A stretch of 64,000 nt of DNA from Phytophthora colocasiae (Eukaryota; Oomycota; Peronosporomycetes; Peronosporales; Peronosporaceae): NCBI GenBank assembly GCA_018806915.1, contig JAGKQI010000053.1:310001-374000 (forward strand), written 5' to 3'. The translations under genes were made by a program, and so were the position numbers. Positions 44,035-57,293 of this stretch are shown here, piece by piece. The notes beneath the pieces were generated by a model. It made no database searches, was not told the origin of the DNA, and saw nothing but the letters and a program-made list of their open reading frames with translations. Within the stretch, counting starts at the first letter, position 1, and each line of letters starts with the position of its first letter.

Positions 44035-44763
44035 GACGTGGTCTATCCCCCGCCTTGTGGCGTGTTCTGCTGGGCTGGGCCGGATTTTTGCTTACCACCC
44101 CCGAATGAACGATTCAGCTGGCCGTCGGCCTTGTTCGCTTTGTCGAACGTGATAGCCATCGCCACCCCTTTCTCTGGCGTGTTCACACAGTCCATCCCTG
44201 AGTTCACAAATCCACGCAGACGGTCGAATCGTTCGTTGGAGGGAAGCGACGACACCAGCATCCCACAGAAAACTGCGTCGTTGAGGGTCATCCCGACCGT
44301 CTTGAGTCTCTCGTGCAGTCGGCACATGTAGTTCAGGTGTCCTTCCACATTAGTCAGCTTGCACCGAGCTGCCTCCAACTGCGCGTAGAGTTGGAGTTTG
44401 GTCATCGCACGCGTCTGCTTGTTCGCCGTGCCCTCGAACCGTTCACAGAGGTGCTTCCACATCGCTGAGCCGTCCGGCAGGGACATCAACGGCTGCCCCA
44501 CGTCGGTGCACACGGACGAAAAAAATCAGCTCCTGGAGATCCAGCTGGTAGCCTTCCCACGCGGTCTTCTGCAGAGACGACCAGTTTACATCGTAGGTTC
44601 GCTTTCCAGTGAGAATCTTGTACAAGTCGTCGTTCTTCTTACGCGCGGCGAGCTCCATCAGCTTCTTGTAGTATCGGAAGTTCTGGCCGTTCCGGTGGGT
44701 AGGTCGGCCAGTCTTTTCCGAGACCTCGACCTCCCACGACGCGTCTGTCGTCGGCTTGGGCAT
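44035..44763 (-). pseudogene. Copia-type Gag remnant
   Basis: Minus frames 44,763-44,443 and 44,513-44,043 carry the Copia Gag (UBN2-like) signature. The first has an N-terminal NGQNFRYYKKLMELAARKKN-like start with YDVNWSSLQ. The second has MWKHLCERFEGTANKQTRAM, MTKLQLYAQLEAARCKLTNV and LVSSLPSNERFDRLRGFVNS. A frameshift near 44,510 and the absence of a zinc knuckle, protease or pol show it is truncated. Gypsy element B begins 126 bases away. Confidence 0.75.
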
Positions 44764-44888
44764 CCTTGCACTCGAGTGACGGCGCGATATTGGGCTTCTT
44801 AACCCTGTTGACTTTGTAGTGCGCTTGCGCTCCTTGGAGTAAATTTCAGACTGAATGAATTAAAGTTTAACTTGCTCGGCTTTCCGAC

Positions 44889-46190
44889 TGTGGAGGAGCG
44901 GATCTGCCAAAATCTCGTTGAGGCAGGTCTCGATCGCCACTTGCGCCCAGACACCGACTAACAGAGGGGGTCCCCCGATGATCCGTGATCTAGCTGTGTC
45001 TTGTGTACCCGTCGGTAGGCGGGTTACGCTCTTCCAGGCGACTTCTGAAGGTGTCTTGTAGGTCGGAAGAAAGTCTTGCGTGACGCAGGGGTTTGAGGTA
45101 GCGTGGAAGTTCTTCACTCCACCTCGGAGTACTTGATCCCGGTCGTAGGCGAGTTCTCGAGCCTTGATCCGGGTGCCTGGTACTTGATCCAGGTCTTCCA
45201 ATAATCCAATGTTCGGGATTCAGTCCCTTCCTTTCCGTTGTTTTCCGCTTCCGATAGCGGATGTCTTGAGGGGGCGAGATTCGACGGGATCGTTAGGCCA
45301 AACAACCAATTCCTTCCGATCCGATGTATGCACTTAAAGGATAGTTCGCTATATATTATCCAGACTTAACCGCTATACTAGGTCACGTATCCTTACCTTC
45401 TTGACGCTTGTAGGGCCAATGTAGTCCCCGGTTCCAGGCGTAGCGAAGACACTTGAGTGGTTCAGGGCAAATTCGAGTCTGTTTATGGTTATTCCTATGC
45501 CTACTAATCCCATCCTGATTTACTATCCTACGATCACATGACACTGGCTACATAGCTGATCCCTAGCTTGGTTCCCCTAACCCTGATCTTGAGCCGATTC
45601 CGTACTTAACCGAAGCTTGATCTCGCACTTAACCGAAGCTTGATCTCGTACTTAACCGGGACTTGATCTCGCACTTAATCGAGACTTGATCGCTGCCTGA
45701 TCGGGACTTGATCGCTGCCTGATCCTGCTTGGTAGTCGTTCGGGGAATCCGGATCAGGCCACCCGAAGAGTCTGCGTCGCGCCTGGGGCTGAACTTCGTC
45801 CGGAGCTGATCTCGTACTTAAACGGGAGAGGATCACCGCGCGATCCCACTTCGTCGCCCCCGGGGAAGCAGGATCGAGCTGTTAGAAGACTTCGGGATGC
45901 CGGGGTGAGCCGATCGTGCTCACTTGGGACCCCGTCATCGCTGATCGCGCGAGAACATCCTTGATCTCCCCATTCTTCCTCCGGTAGGATTCGGATCACC
46001 CACGAACACCGCTCCACTTGCTCCTCCACCGGTGTCTCTGTTGCCTGTTCCCCGGCGGGACCCATCGTACCTTTGTCTGATTCGACTCAGATCTGGGGAT
46101 CACAGGTCCCCCCTGTCGCTCGTTCCGACTCTATTCGGGTTCGTGGCTGATATCGCCTCTCCGGGAAAGATTCTCGTCCGCTTCACCACA
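44889..46190 (-). repeat. 3' LTR of element B (about 1.30 kb)
   Basis: Plus-strand ends are TGTGGAGGAG and CTTCACCACA. It pairs as a direct repeat with 57,294-58,648 and carries a tandem array of CTTGATCTCGCACTTAACCG units at about 45,600-45,720. It is followed at 46,191-46,199 by TCCGCCCCC, the complement of the polypurine tract. Confidence 0.9.
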
Positions 46191-46221
46191 TCCGCCCCCA
46201 GCACGTATGTTGAGCTGCCGC

Positions 46222-46251
46222 GGCTCACTTCGGGCTTATTTCCACATTCAC
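46222..46251 (+). promoter_or_regulatory. initiator-like element upstream of aORF in B
   Basis: GGCTCACTTCGGGCTTATTTCC followed by ACATTCACC lies 45-70 bases before the aORF ATG (46,294). The GCTCACTT and TTATTTCC parts resemble the oomycete Inr/FPR. The same sequence precedes the aORF of X (about 862-885, minus), and a differently worded but better-matching one precedes that of A. Weak by itself; the positional recurrence is the argument. Confidence 0.4.
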
Positions 46252-46293
46252 CACCTGAAACACAAGTCGTTCAAGCACCACCACTCCTTCACA

Positions 46294-49090
46294 ATGTCCG
46301 ATCCGCCTCCCTCGCCCCCTTTGACGCCGAGAACGCCCTCGAGCGAGCACTCGATCCGATCCGCTCGATCCACCGCCTCCCGCTTCTCAACCCCTGGAGT
46401 AAACCCTGAGCTGGTCACCTTGCAAGCGAGACTGGCCCATAGCCAACGGATGCGCGAGACCTTGAGTCGCGATCGGGACCACCTGGATGACACCGTTCGC
46501 CGGTTGCGATCCGACATGGAGGACATGGAGCGTTTCCGGGACGACCAGGCGGAGGAGATCTTGCGGTTGAACGCCGAAATCGTTCGTCTACGGTCAGGAA
46601 CCAGAGATGCTATCGGTGGGGACGCGATCGCCGCCTTGCAGGATCAGCGGGCTCAACACGACGCCGAACGACGGGAGTCTGAGCAGCGAATGGCCCGGAT
46701 CCAGGCGCGGCTAGACTCTGCGCTCGAGGATCTCGACTTCCGGCTGGCCGAACTTCGCATAGCAGGGGAGACGGAGATTGAACTCCGGGATGAGCTTCAG
46801 GATCGCGAACGGGAGCTCGCCGCCGTGCGTCATGATTTGACTCTCACTCAGCGTAGCCTTGATCGCTGGCAGAGGAACGATTCCTCCCAAGGTCCACAAG
46901 CGGCCATGGCCATGCCCGCTGATCAGACTCGCCCTACGGCAGAGGAGGCTCGGTTGAGGTTGGAGTTGACGCGGACCCAAGCGGAGTTGCTCGCCGCTCG
47001 AGCCGAAGTCGCGTACCTGGAACGCGAGGCAGAGGATCACCAGGTTGAACTGGCTCGGGCACACCTCGCCTTGGAGGACGTATCCGCCCCGGATTCTCGC
47101 GCTCCGCCTCTGGGTGCAACCGCCGATGCCGCCGCCGTATCCAGCTTGGAGCAAGATCTGGCAGACGCCTTGGGAAATCTGGAAATAATCCAGCACGACC
47201 AGGACCAGCTCTCCGTCCAGCATCGTGCCGCAATTGCCGAGCGAGATCAGGCCGTCGCGGACCTGGACCAGGCCCGCCTCGACCGGATCGCAGGATCTCG
47301 ATCGGGTCACGGTGGATCGGGATCGGATCCAGGCCGACCTGGACAACGCCACCCAAGATCGCTTATCAACTCTCGCGGACCTTGACGTGGCCCATGCCGC
47401 CCGGGACGCAGCGACACAGGAACTCGACCAACTCCAGCAGCAGAACACAGAGCTCCGACAGGCTCATCAGGAGCTGGACGCCGATTATGCAGAAGCCGAA
47501 CAACAGCTGCATCACGCCGAGGATTCCTCTGCTCGGTTGTCCTCGTGGATCGCGGACCGACGGGCGGCTCGTGCCACCAAAAGATCTCGAAGCGCCTCCG
47601 CTTCCCCCGCCGTTCCTCCTTCCTCGCGCAAGCGTCCAGCTCGGAGCTCCTCGGCCCCCCGTAATCTAGGAACTGCTGCTACCGAAGCTCCCGGGTCAAC
47701 CCAGCCTGTCCCACCAACGGTGGTTCCGACCTCAGCAGGATCGACGGCGAGCCCGCTGGATCTGTTGGCGGATCAAGCTTCGGGGCAGGCCGGAGGGGAG
47801 GGAACCGACACTCCAGCCCCTGATCCGACCCCGGCATCGACGGATCAGCCCGGATCGCTCCCCGACGATGGTGATTCGCAGGACGAGGAAGAGGTAGACT
47901 CCGACTACGATCCCAACCACCCATTCTCATCGCCGTCCGAAGAGGACGAGAGTCCAGAACCCAGCAATGGAACTAGTTCTGAGGCTGAATCGGAACGTTC
48001 CAACGAGGCGGAGGACTCCGAGGAGGACGATGTTCTACGCATGAGTCGCCAACGATCTATCTCGACGCACGGCGCGAGTCCGGTCAGATTCCGAGAGGCG
48101 GATCTTCGGGCGCTCGTGGATCGGGGTCTCCGGACGGCTCAAGCCCATCTCCGGATGGATCAGGCCCACCGTCTCCGGGATCACCTCCGGGCTCCCCGTC
48201 ACCGCCGCCACCTCCTCCCGGCGGTTCTCCGCCCCTCGGGCTCCAACCACCTCTGTTCCCGGTCGCCTCTTTCATTCCAGGGTACGATCGGCAGCGTACC
48301 TTCGCGGCCGCGGACATCGAGCCGTGGGATCCGCAGGTGATCGGGCAGTATTCGATCGTGGGTCTGATTGCCAATTCTTTGGGCAAACGGTTGTTGATCC
48401 CTTCGGGTTGGCTGTTCCCTTCTCGGATACAGGCCGGGCCTGCACCGACCCCCGGCACCGAATACCTCAACGAGTTGATCACCGGTGTGAACGTGCTTGA
48501 TCTGCTGGCTCCGGAGCCATGGAACGACTTCGCGAACCCGGGTCCCCTCACGTTCGACCTCGATTTGCATGAGAGGGAGGGAACACCCCTCGCGGCCGTG
48601 GCCGCCACCTATCGCGTCCTGGAGGAACGGCATCGCCAGGCGTTTTGGGAATCCACCCATAACCTCGAGATTACCTCTGCCATGCAAGATGCGGATCTCG
48701 AACTGCAGCGATATTACGTCGCTCGCAAGGCCAGGCGGAGTCGGACTGGGTCTGCTTGGCGCCAATTTCCTTGCCTCCTTCCCCGCCATGATGCGCGACC
48801 AGTGGTTCTATCTCGACATCCTGTTGTATCCGTTTTTCCTTCACCTCCCCATTCCGGCAGTGGATGCGGTTCGTTGGTATCCCGGCGTGGTCTCTCGGCG
48901 TGCCAACCGGGCGGATCCCAACGCGAACGTCCCAGAGCCGGCGAACCTGATCGAGGCTCTGGAGGAGTGTGACGAGGCGGATCCGTGGCGTAACCAGTAT
49001 CGGCAAGACCCGGTCAACCACCCCGCTACCAGGATCCCCCGCCTTATCGGCAAGTTCAATCCTCCTCCCGCTGGGGCCGCTTCTCCGTAA
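46294..49090 (+). pseudogene. aORF of element B: coiled-coil protein with conserved C-terminal domain
   Basis: The ATG at 46,294 opens MSDPPPSPPLTPRTP. The frame (phase 1) runs as a coiled coil to about 47,290, continues in phase 2 through more coiled coil and an acidic Ser-rich linker to about 48,100, returns to phase 1 for a Pro/Gly-rich tract and the first half of the C-terminal domain, and shifts back to phase 2 near 48,760 until the stop at 49,090. Restored order gives about 930 codons. Conserved motifs shared with A's aORF are PWDP, GPLTFDLDLH, AFWESTHNLEIT, YYVARKARRSRTG and RIPRLIGKFNPPP. Three frameshifts mean this copy is dead or, less likely, contains assembly errors. It is convergent with pol, with a 411-base spacer. 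Confidence 0.8.
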
Positions 49091-49501
49091 GTCGTGCTAA
49101 CTTCGATCACCTGCAACAAGGCTCGGGGCTTCTTCCCGAGTTCGGATTCGGGACCCCATCCAGGGCCGTTCTGCATTCTTCCATCTCCATTCGTAACTCT
49201 CGTAATCTCCATTCCCACAGCCATTCCCATCGTACTCCATCATTTTGAGAATGTGATCCCCTTTCATCTCCATCTCGACATTCCGGATCACCATTCTCCA
49301 ACGTCAAATTCCCTGCGCACATGCATATACACAAATATAAAACTCTCGCTCTGATCTGGATTCTCCTCCACATCAACTTCTTCGATCACGGCGAGGCAAC
49401 CCTGTTACCTCGCCTGACTTCCCTTACACTTCTTCATGCGACTGCATCACGCCGAACCGGTTCCGGTTAGCATGGTCACGTAGGAACGCGCTCAATATGG
49501 C

Positions 49502-52500
49502 TCAACAGTTAAGATCAGCTTCGTCGACCCAAGTCGGCTCATCATACCCAACCCAGTGCACCAGGAATTCACGATAGATCCGGCCGTAGCGAGTTCGTTT
49601 TCCACTTCGCATGTCCGAGATCCGTTCGACCTCGTACTCATCGGCATCCAGATCTGGGACCCAACTGTCCTCCGGAAGGAGGATCTCATCGAAATCGAGC
49701 CGATCTGCTTCATCTACCGTCAACTCGATCCGCGGTCGATCCGGAAAATTCCGTACCAGCTTTAGCTTAGAAACATGGACCACTGGGAAGATATGGTAAT
49801 CAGATCCCGCGATCTCCAGCTTGATCGTGAATTCGTTGAGCTTCTCTGCAACTCGGAACGGGCCGTGCCAAAGGTGAGCGAGTTTACGCGCATATCCTTC
49901 CTTCACACGATCTAGATACAGCCAAACTCGTGATCCGGCTTCGATCTGATGCGGATCGACATCCTCATTGTGCCGATGGGCTCGTTCTGCAATCGCCTCT
50001 CGCAGCCTAGCGTTGACCTGTTCTCTCGACTGCTGGTAGTATCTCTGAACGCGATATCTCCACCGTCTTGGATCACGATCGTGGCGCCTGGTCGACCCGA
50101 CCGGGATCGTCGCTTCCAACGTCGATCTCGGATCCCATCCGTGAACCAAATAGTGAGGGGTATCTCCCCGAACCCGATCGTGAGCCGTGTTAATAGCGAA
50201 CGTCAGTCTCTCCGCGTATTCATCCCAGTCCTTCTGATCGAGATCTTGAACATACATCTTGATCGCCCTAGTTGCCGTTTGCACCATTCGTTCTGCCGTC
50301 CCATTGGCCTGTGGTCGGTAGGCCATCGTTGCCCGTTGTCGCTGTCCTAGGATCTTGTTGAACGATCTGAAGAAGTCGGACATGAAGCCCGGTTCCCGAT
50401 CGTGCCTGATCATCTCGCTAGCACCAAATCTGCGGAACACGCATTCTTCATAGGATTCTGCGACGGTCTGGGCTGATCGGGAGGAACTGGCCTTCGCGAT
50501 CACATATCCCGTGAACAGATCTACCCAGATCAGTAGTTCGGTGTTGCCTTTGTTGGATCTGGGTAGGGAGGGTATGTGATCCATCGCTATGATCTGGAAT
50601 GGGTATGTCGCTTGCAGATTCCCCGGCGACTCGCCCCGGATCGTGGGCCTCCCCTTTCCAGTCTCACAGTCTACACACTCGCCTACGTATCGCTGCACGC
50701 TCCGATATAATCCCCTCCAGTGGAAATGATCTCGGATTCGCTGATAAGTGCGTCCGATCCCTTGATGTCCTCCCTCCAGAGTCGTGTGGTAGTGGTGGAG
50801 GACATCCTGCTGTAGCGTTTCTGGAACTACGAGTCTCATCAGGCGGTCGCGATCACCACTTGATCTCGGCCCTGGTGGGCAGTAAAACAGCAGATCTTGT
50901 TCATCTACCTCGTACTCGGAGGCGATCTTGGCGTAGGATCCAGATTCGGCTCGAGTAAGATCCGCGATCTGCCCAGCCAGGTACTTCTTTAGTCCGGCGA
51001 TCCAGACCTCTTCGTCCTGGGCTCGCCTAATCCGATCCACCCGCATCTCCCGGATCAGTTCTTCTTGCAGGACGGCGGCATCAGGTCGCGCTCGGGCTGC
51101 ACGCGTGGCTACTGCCGACACTTGCACAGTCCGATCTTCAACTCGAGGGATCAACACCTCATCCAGCCGATTTAGGGTGATCAGATCGCACCGATCTGCT
51201 TCATCGTGGACCTCGATCCCGCTTCCTCGCTGCAGCGCGGCACTCGCCAAGCTATCTGCGCTCCCATTCCAGTCTCTCTTCACATGGACCAGCTCGTGAT
51301 CTCCCCAATTTCGCAAGTGATCTAGCACCTTCTGTTTCAGTAACGTCAATCCTGGCGCCTTACCGTCGATCTCGCCCCGGACTTGTCGGATCACTAGGTT
51401 CGAATCGCCGCAAACTACCAGACGGCGGCGTTCCAACTGTGCAATCATACTGAGACCCAGCAAGAGTCCACGGTATTCCGCTTCATTGACAGTAAGGCTC
51501 TCCGCATAGTCTGATCTAGCCTTGATCACTTTCCACTCTGGCAAACTCCACACGATCGCGCTAAAAGCGCCTCCTCCTCGTTTCAAGCGTGCCGATCCGT
51601 CGAAACTTATAACCCACAGCTCCTCATCCGGGTCTACGGTGGGGATCGGCATCTGGATCCGACGTTTTGGTTCCTTTTGAGGCGCGATCGCGATCAGGGC
51701 TTCATCGATCTCCGATCTGGGTGTTATGTTAGCTGCGATCGCCCCCAGTATTTCATCCTCTCCCTTCGTACACTTCGTGATCTCGAGTGTCCATGGGGAC
51801 AGAAGAGCGGACCATTGTCCCAGGCGTCCTTGGAGGCCGGCAGACTTGAACAGCCAGGCAAGCGTGGAGTGTCGGGTTAGGACCTTGATCCGACGTAGAG
51901 CCAACACCTCCTTTTCGGCAACATTATAACTCAGCTCGTTAGTCTTCAAGGTTCGGCTGGCAAACGCGACCGGGTGGTAGATCTGGTCGTGTTCCTGCCG
52001 GAAATCGCCCAGTCACTAGCATACACAATCACCACGGGCAATTTCGCCATGTCGAAGTGACGGAAGATCGGGGTCGATGCGATCTTGGCTTTCAAGGCTG
52101 TAAACGCTCTATATGCTCTACCCCACCTCTCGCCGCCAGTTTTTTGGGCCAGATTGGCTTCGATCTCGCTTGAACAGGGGGGAGGCATCGCCCCCAAGTC
52201 GGGATCGGGTACACTATCCCCTTTTTGAGTCGAGGTGTCTGGTGATCCACCCTGATTCGACTTAAGCGCAACGCGATCTCGAGTGATCGGGTCCGTGTTA
52301 TCCATGATCCTTCGTAGGTCTGGTCGTTTCTTCAGTTCCGCGAACTCCACTTCACGTAGTTCATACAGGACCGATGCATAGATCGCGTAATCCTCGATGA
52401 ACCGACTATAGTAGTTCAAACTCCCTAGGAACGATTGCATAGATCGGAGTGATCCAGGGAATGGTAGATCCGTCAGAGATTTCAAGTCCTTCGGGTTTGC

Positions 52501-54804
52501 CTCCAATCCATCGATCGACACTTTATGTCCGAGATATTCCACCTTATCCATGCCCCAGAAGCTCTTTGCCACACTGATCGAGAGATTCCATTTATCACAG
52601 GCCCCCAATAGGTCTTCCACCCGGTCGCACATTTGATCCCATGATCCAGCCGTGATCAAGATATCGTCGATGTATGATCTCCGTCCTAGAACCGACGGGC
52701 GACCAGGATCCTCCGGGATCCCTGATTCAAACACATCTGCAGAGTCTTCCGTGTTCCTTGACGGGGAGATCTTCAAAAATCCATATAGGGCGTTGTCCAC
52801 AAGACGTTGATAGATCTGAGGGGCGTTCTTCAACCCGAACGGCATGCGATTCCACTCGAAAAGGCCGAACGGGGTGATGAAAGCTGAGATCGCGCGAGCT
52901 CGATCGGTCATTGATACGACCCAGAATCCACTCGCCATGTCTAATGAACAATACCACAGAACCTTGTCAAGATCTTCTAACAGGTCATTGATCAGAGGCA
53001 TTGGGTAGATCATCAGCCTTGTGAGACCGTTCACCAGCCGATAGTCGATACATAGTCGGATGTCTACACCGTTCTTCTTGATGATCACCACGATCGGCGA
53101 TGCCCACGGCGAGGTCGATGGCCGGATGATCTTGGCAGCTAGGAGTCCTTTGATGAGATCTGATACTTTCTCTCGGAATTGTGGCGCCACCTTCCGGACT
53201 CGTTGTGCAATCGGTTTTGCATCCCCCACGTCGATATCGCATATAACACCCTCGGCCGCCGGAGGAAGTGCGTTTCCTTTCCCGATCAAGAGATGTCGCT
53301 TCTTCCAAATAATCTGTCGAAGTTTCTCGATCTCCTCCGGGGTAGCCGATCCCGGATTTCCTACTTGTAGATCTTCAGTCCTGACTTCTTCAGTGGTGGA
53401 GATCTGGATTTCTGGTACTACTGCGAGATTATCGGCTAGATCTTCGGCCGAAAAATCGCCGCTTTCGTGTAAGTGGGTCTGATCGGCGTTCTCGATCCCT
53501 TCCGGAGATGTCGGATCGGGTTCGTTCGTCGATGGATCACGGAGTCTATCGTCCTTGGCCGTCAGGATCGGGGTGTCCTCAACCATGGGGACGGCATCGG
53601 CGTCGGATACATGTTTGATCTCGATTTTAAAATCTAGATTTTCTGTTTTTACCCCGATCTCTTCTTCGCATGTCCGATCTGTCCGATCTGGGGCCTGATC
53701 TGGCAAGCTCTCATTCGTCTCAGTCTCACCGCCCCCAGCTTCGCCACTCGGGGTCCTGTCGGAACTGATCATAATCGGTGGGGTATCCATGGGATCCGGT
53801 TGGGGATCGATGAATGCGACCTTGACTTCGGCCGCATCGGTTGGTGATCGGGGTTCCAACGTCGATATCGGCGTAGCAGCAGGAGCAGGATCGGTCTTGG
53901 TCGTTCCACCTCGGCGGAGTATGGATCGCGGGGTAACGTAGGTCAGCCGTTCGACCGACGGTAAGGGGGTCTCTACGGATTCCTTAGGTTCTGGTCTTGC
54001 GTCCACAGTCGCCTCTAGGGCTAGGTTCTGCCACTCCATGTAGCGCCGGAATCCGACCGACACAAACCCGGGGTATCGAGGAACTTTTTCTTGATCAAGT
54101 ACCATTCCGACATGTAATCTGTGATCCAGTCGTAAAATCTTCTCGCTCAGATTCGTGATCACCAAGTACCAAGTTCGGCTGGGTCCATTTACCACGGTAG
54201 GTACCCATCGGTCGCCTCTGGTCACCCACAATTTCTCCGTCGGTGATAATTTCACTCTCGATGCAGTTTCTTCAGATCCCCCCACTGGGACATGTAGATC
54301 TTCCTCCAATTTCACCGATCTTACCTTCTCCCCGTATAATCTCTTGCGACCACTAAGTGGGATCCCCACTTCATTAGGTAAGCACATCGTTCCCTTCGCT
54401 AGATCCACCCGGACCCCAGCCGGAATCATGAAATCCATACCTAGGATGGCGTCTTGTCCGGATAGGTTCCCGATCCAAATATCGAAAAAGTATACCAAGT
54501 ATCCCGCAAGCGTGATCTTGATCCTCGTTCTTCCTTCGGTGGTGTACACATTATCACCGATCCCAACACATTCCTGTCTCTGACTAGTGTCAAAGTGGCA
54601 CCCAACCCTACGAGCAAAGGCGGTATCCAAGATGGATACCTCGGCGCCAGTGTCCAGGAGCAAGATCGCTCTTTCATGATTGATCTTGCCCGAGATCTTG
54701 GCTTGGCGGAACCATTTTCCTGGTGCGTGGTATTTCCAATACCCCCCTCGATTCTCCTTCCTTGAGATCCAAAGCCACTTCCGCACCAGATCGAGAGAAC
54801 TCAT
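49502..54804 (-). pseudogene. Gypsy Pol of element B: protease, RT, two RNase H, integrase, chromodomain
   Basis: Starting near 54,804, protease shows LLLDTGAEVSILDT (about 54,660-54,620). A long linker rich in Pro/Asp/Glu follows. RT has LCIDYR and YIDD (about 52,665), with an extra loop of about 30 residues before YIDD. The frame shifts at about 51,990, where about 10 bases are missing relative to A, and about 40 bases are missing near 51,910 in the first RNase H. That RNase H has VYASD and TRH in place of TDAS and TDH, as in A. The archaeal-type RNase H (about 51,610-51,220), HHCC, Asp/Asp/Glu integrase core and chromodomain follow. A TGA after ADLNC (49,502) cuts the last 35 or so residues present in A. 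Not functional. Confidence 0.9.
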
Positions 54805-54972
54805 CGATCCGGGGAAGACTCGCGATCTTAGCAGTATACGAATGCAACTTACATGTATTACCGCGCAGATCCGAATTCTCCCTATCTTGATCTCTCGATT
54901 TCTTGTTCACATATGCATAGATGCAGTACTCAGAACGCTCGGCTCGTACCGGTTTCCAAACCGGCGAGCGTC

Positions 54973-57293
54973 CTAGTTTAACATCTTCTCCACCTTCTCG
55001 GGGAACAACCCAGCGTGTTGAGTCGGATCGTACCACTTGCGGATCTGGTTGTAGAATTCCTCCATGGGGCATTCTCCAGCCTCGTGGATTTCCCCACAAC
55101 CGCGGCAAGTATACAGACAGCGGTCCGTTGGATGGCCTCTTTTCCCGCACTTATCACAGGTTAGACGTCTCCAACAGTCCAGATCCGTATGCTTCCGGGA
55201 CCCGCAGTGCGAACAGCGGCTCCGATCATGATCCGGCGAGCCTCGACGATCCGAGATCCGGCTCCGATCCTGCGTATTCGCGTGAGATCGTGGTTGGTCC
55301 GCCTGGTGGGGGGCGCCCCCAATACCGGTCGACTTGTCATCTGCCGCAGCGAGATAGATTCTCCGGAGGTCGCCTTCGGAGTCGGATCCATCCGATCCGG
55401 AGACTTCCTCGGACTCCGAACTTGGATCGTGGGCTTGAATCGCGCGCACCACGGCCCGAGCGGGCGCTGTTGGAGCGCTAGCGGGTATCTTCTGTCGGTA
55501 TTTCGAGCCGAATGCGGACTTACGCTGTCTACTTTTCGCTCTTTCTCGCGCGCGAAGCACCTCCTCCAGATCCTCGACGTCCGTGAGCCGAAGCAAAGTT
55601 AGCCGATCGGCTAGCTCGGGATCACCCAATGTTTCGATATAATGATCAACGTGTTCCCGACGAGCCTTAGGGCTCCCATCCTTGATTTTGAGTTTAGCCC
55701 TCAGAGCGGCTACGTTGAGCCGATAGAGGTAATCCAGAGGGGTCTCTTCGGATCGTTTGCGGGCATGGTAGTATTGCCATGCAACGGACATTCCTAGTCC
55801 GCAGTATTGTGTTTGAAAACTGTCGAGCAAATCTGCCCAACGGGTCTTCGTGGTCCGACTCAGCTGGCGATACTAATTCTTAGCTGGGCCGATCATCAGG
55901 TCAGCGAACGTGAGGCATTTTTCTTCTTCCGTGGCTTGATCACGCTGAAACGCTGACTTGACTTTGCCGATCCAGGCCCGTGCGCGATCTTCGTCCAGAT
56001 CCTTACCAGCAAATTCTTTCAAATCTGAGATCGCCGAGATGCGAACCCTTTGGATCACCGAGGACCCTCCTGGCCCGATGGCAGCCGAGGCCACAGCAGC
56101 TCGACTCGGCCGGTGTTTGGTATCCCCAAGTCATCGGGGTCGTATTCCCAGGAATCTGGATCCTGGGTTGCGACCGACTCCATGTCCACATCGGATGTTC
56201 CCCGGACCGGGTTTCTCGGGATCAACTGACTTTGTTCCTTCAGGAACCGGTCCATCGCCATCTGGAAGTATTGATCCAGCTTCTCGTCGGATCCGGGAGG
56301 TTTGGCTGTTGGAGTAACATGATCAGTTATTGCCTGTCGGCTCCTCACTTGGTCTAGCACCCTTGGCTCCAGTTTCACCTCCGTGGGTCGTTGGTCCTGT
56401 CTCTTGACTCGTGACTTCAGGAACTTAGCTCCTGAGGGGCCCAACGACATGCGTGGTGGACCTCTGGGGCTATCTGAGTCCGGTTCCGAGGTGGCTGACG
56501 CATAGTGCGACGATCCGGTCTGGTAGCCTAGCTCCGGCGTTCGTGATCGTTCGCCAATTAGGACCTTGAGAGCATCAAATAAGTCTTGAGTTGCAGTCTG
56601 AATGGTTCGAAGTTCCATGTCGAATAAAGAGTTCGGATCGAACTCTCCCGCCACCAAACCCGCTTCTTGGAGTAGGTCTAGCAAGACCTTCACCGCCTTC
56701 AAGCGGTCGGTAGTGGCCAGGGGTCTCGACACTGGACCGGATAGCTCTCCGATCTGGCGAGCCTGTATGACCGTTAGGACGGGGTCCTGGAGCAGGATCT
56801 CACCTAGCACTTTCCGGTAATAAGCCATCTCGATTGCATCGTTTGTGATCTTTGACCTTGACTTAACGACATCTTCGGATCCTGAGTCTGGGTCTTTCAG
56901 TTTCGCTCGGGTGTTCTTGATCTTCTTCTTCTTCGTCGATCTTAAGGCCGCCGTGGATTTGGTGAGCGGATTAAGTTTCGGTTCCACCGATTTCTTATCG
57001 CTCGTTTGCGGATCTCGATTCTCATCGAGATCCGCGGTGGCCCCCGAAGGGGCCTTGGGAGGGATTCGAGGTTTTTCTTCGAGATCTGGATCGTGATCCC
57101 GATCTGCCTCGTGTCTGTCAGTAGAGATCCTCCCAGAACTCTGCTGATCTGTGGATCTTTCTGTTTTCATCGGTGCCTCCGTCGACCCAACATTCGTAGG
57201 CACTTCTTCCCCTTGTTCTTCTTTTACCTTGACATCTTCTTGGGACTCACGGTGATATCCGAAGTCACCAGAAGATCCGGGCACGCGCACCAT
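54973..57293 (-). pseudogene. Gypsy Gag of element B with three zinc knuckles
   Basis: Starts at the ATG (57,291-57,293) that touches the LTR end. The N-terminal region to about 56,080 is acidic/Lys-rich and Ser/Pro-rich. The frame then shifts into DLKEFAGKDLDEDRARAWIG, meets a stop at about 55,873, and resumes at about 55,850 as the capsid-type domain (WQYYHARKRSEETPLDYLYR, ELADRLTLLRLTDVEDLEEV). The C-terminus has CSHCGSRKHTDLDC, CDKCGKRGHPTDRC and a shorter CRGCGEIHEAGEC, stop at 54,973. Two zinc knuckles are canonical CX2CX4HX4C; the third lacks one residue. Broken by one frameshift and one stop. Confidence 0.85.
57277..57292 (-). other. primer-binding site of element B
   Basis: Minus strand TGGTGCGCGTGCCCGG begins one base after the 5' LTR end. 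TGG plus the complement of a tRNA 3' end (CCGGGCACGCGCACCA) is the expected form. Which tRNA is meant cannot be told here. It overlaps the Gag start codon. Confidence 0.65.

Noticed and set aside
46711..47448. 245-codon minus ORF inside the B aORF (and 7671-8423 plus inside the A aORF)
   Set aside because: Shadows of the coiled-coil and Pro/Gly frames; they are not conserved between A and B, unlike the aORF itself.
54674..55150. Minus-strand 158-codon ORF overlapping the Gag end and protease start of B
   Set aside because: It lies in another frame of gag and pol, with no family features, and covers the known junction.
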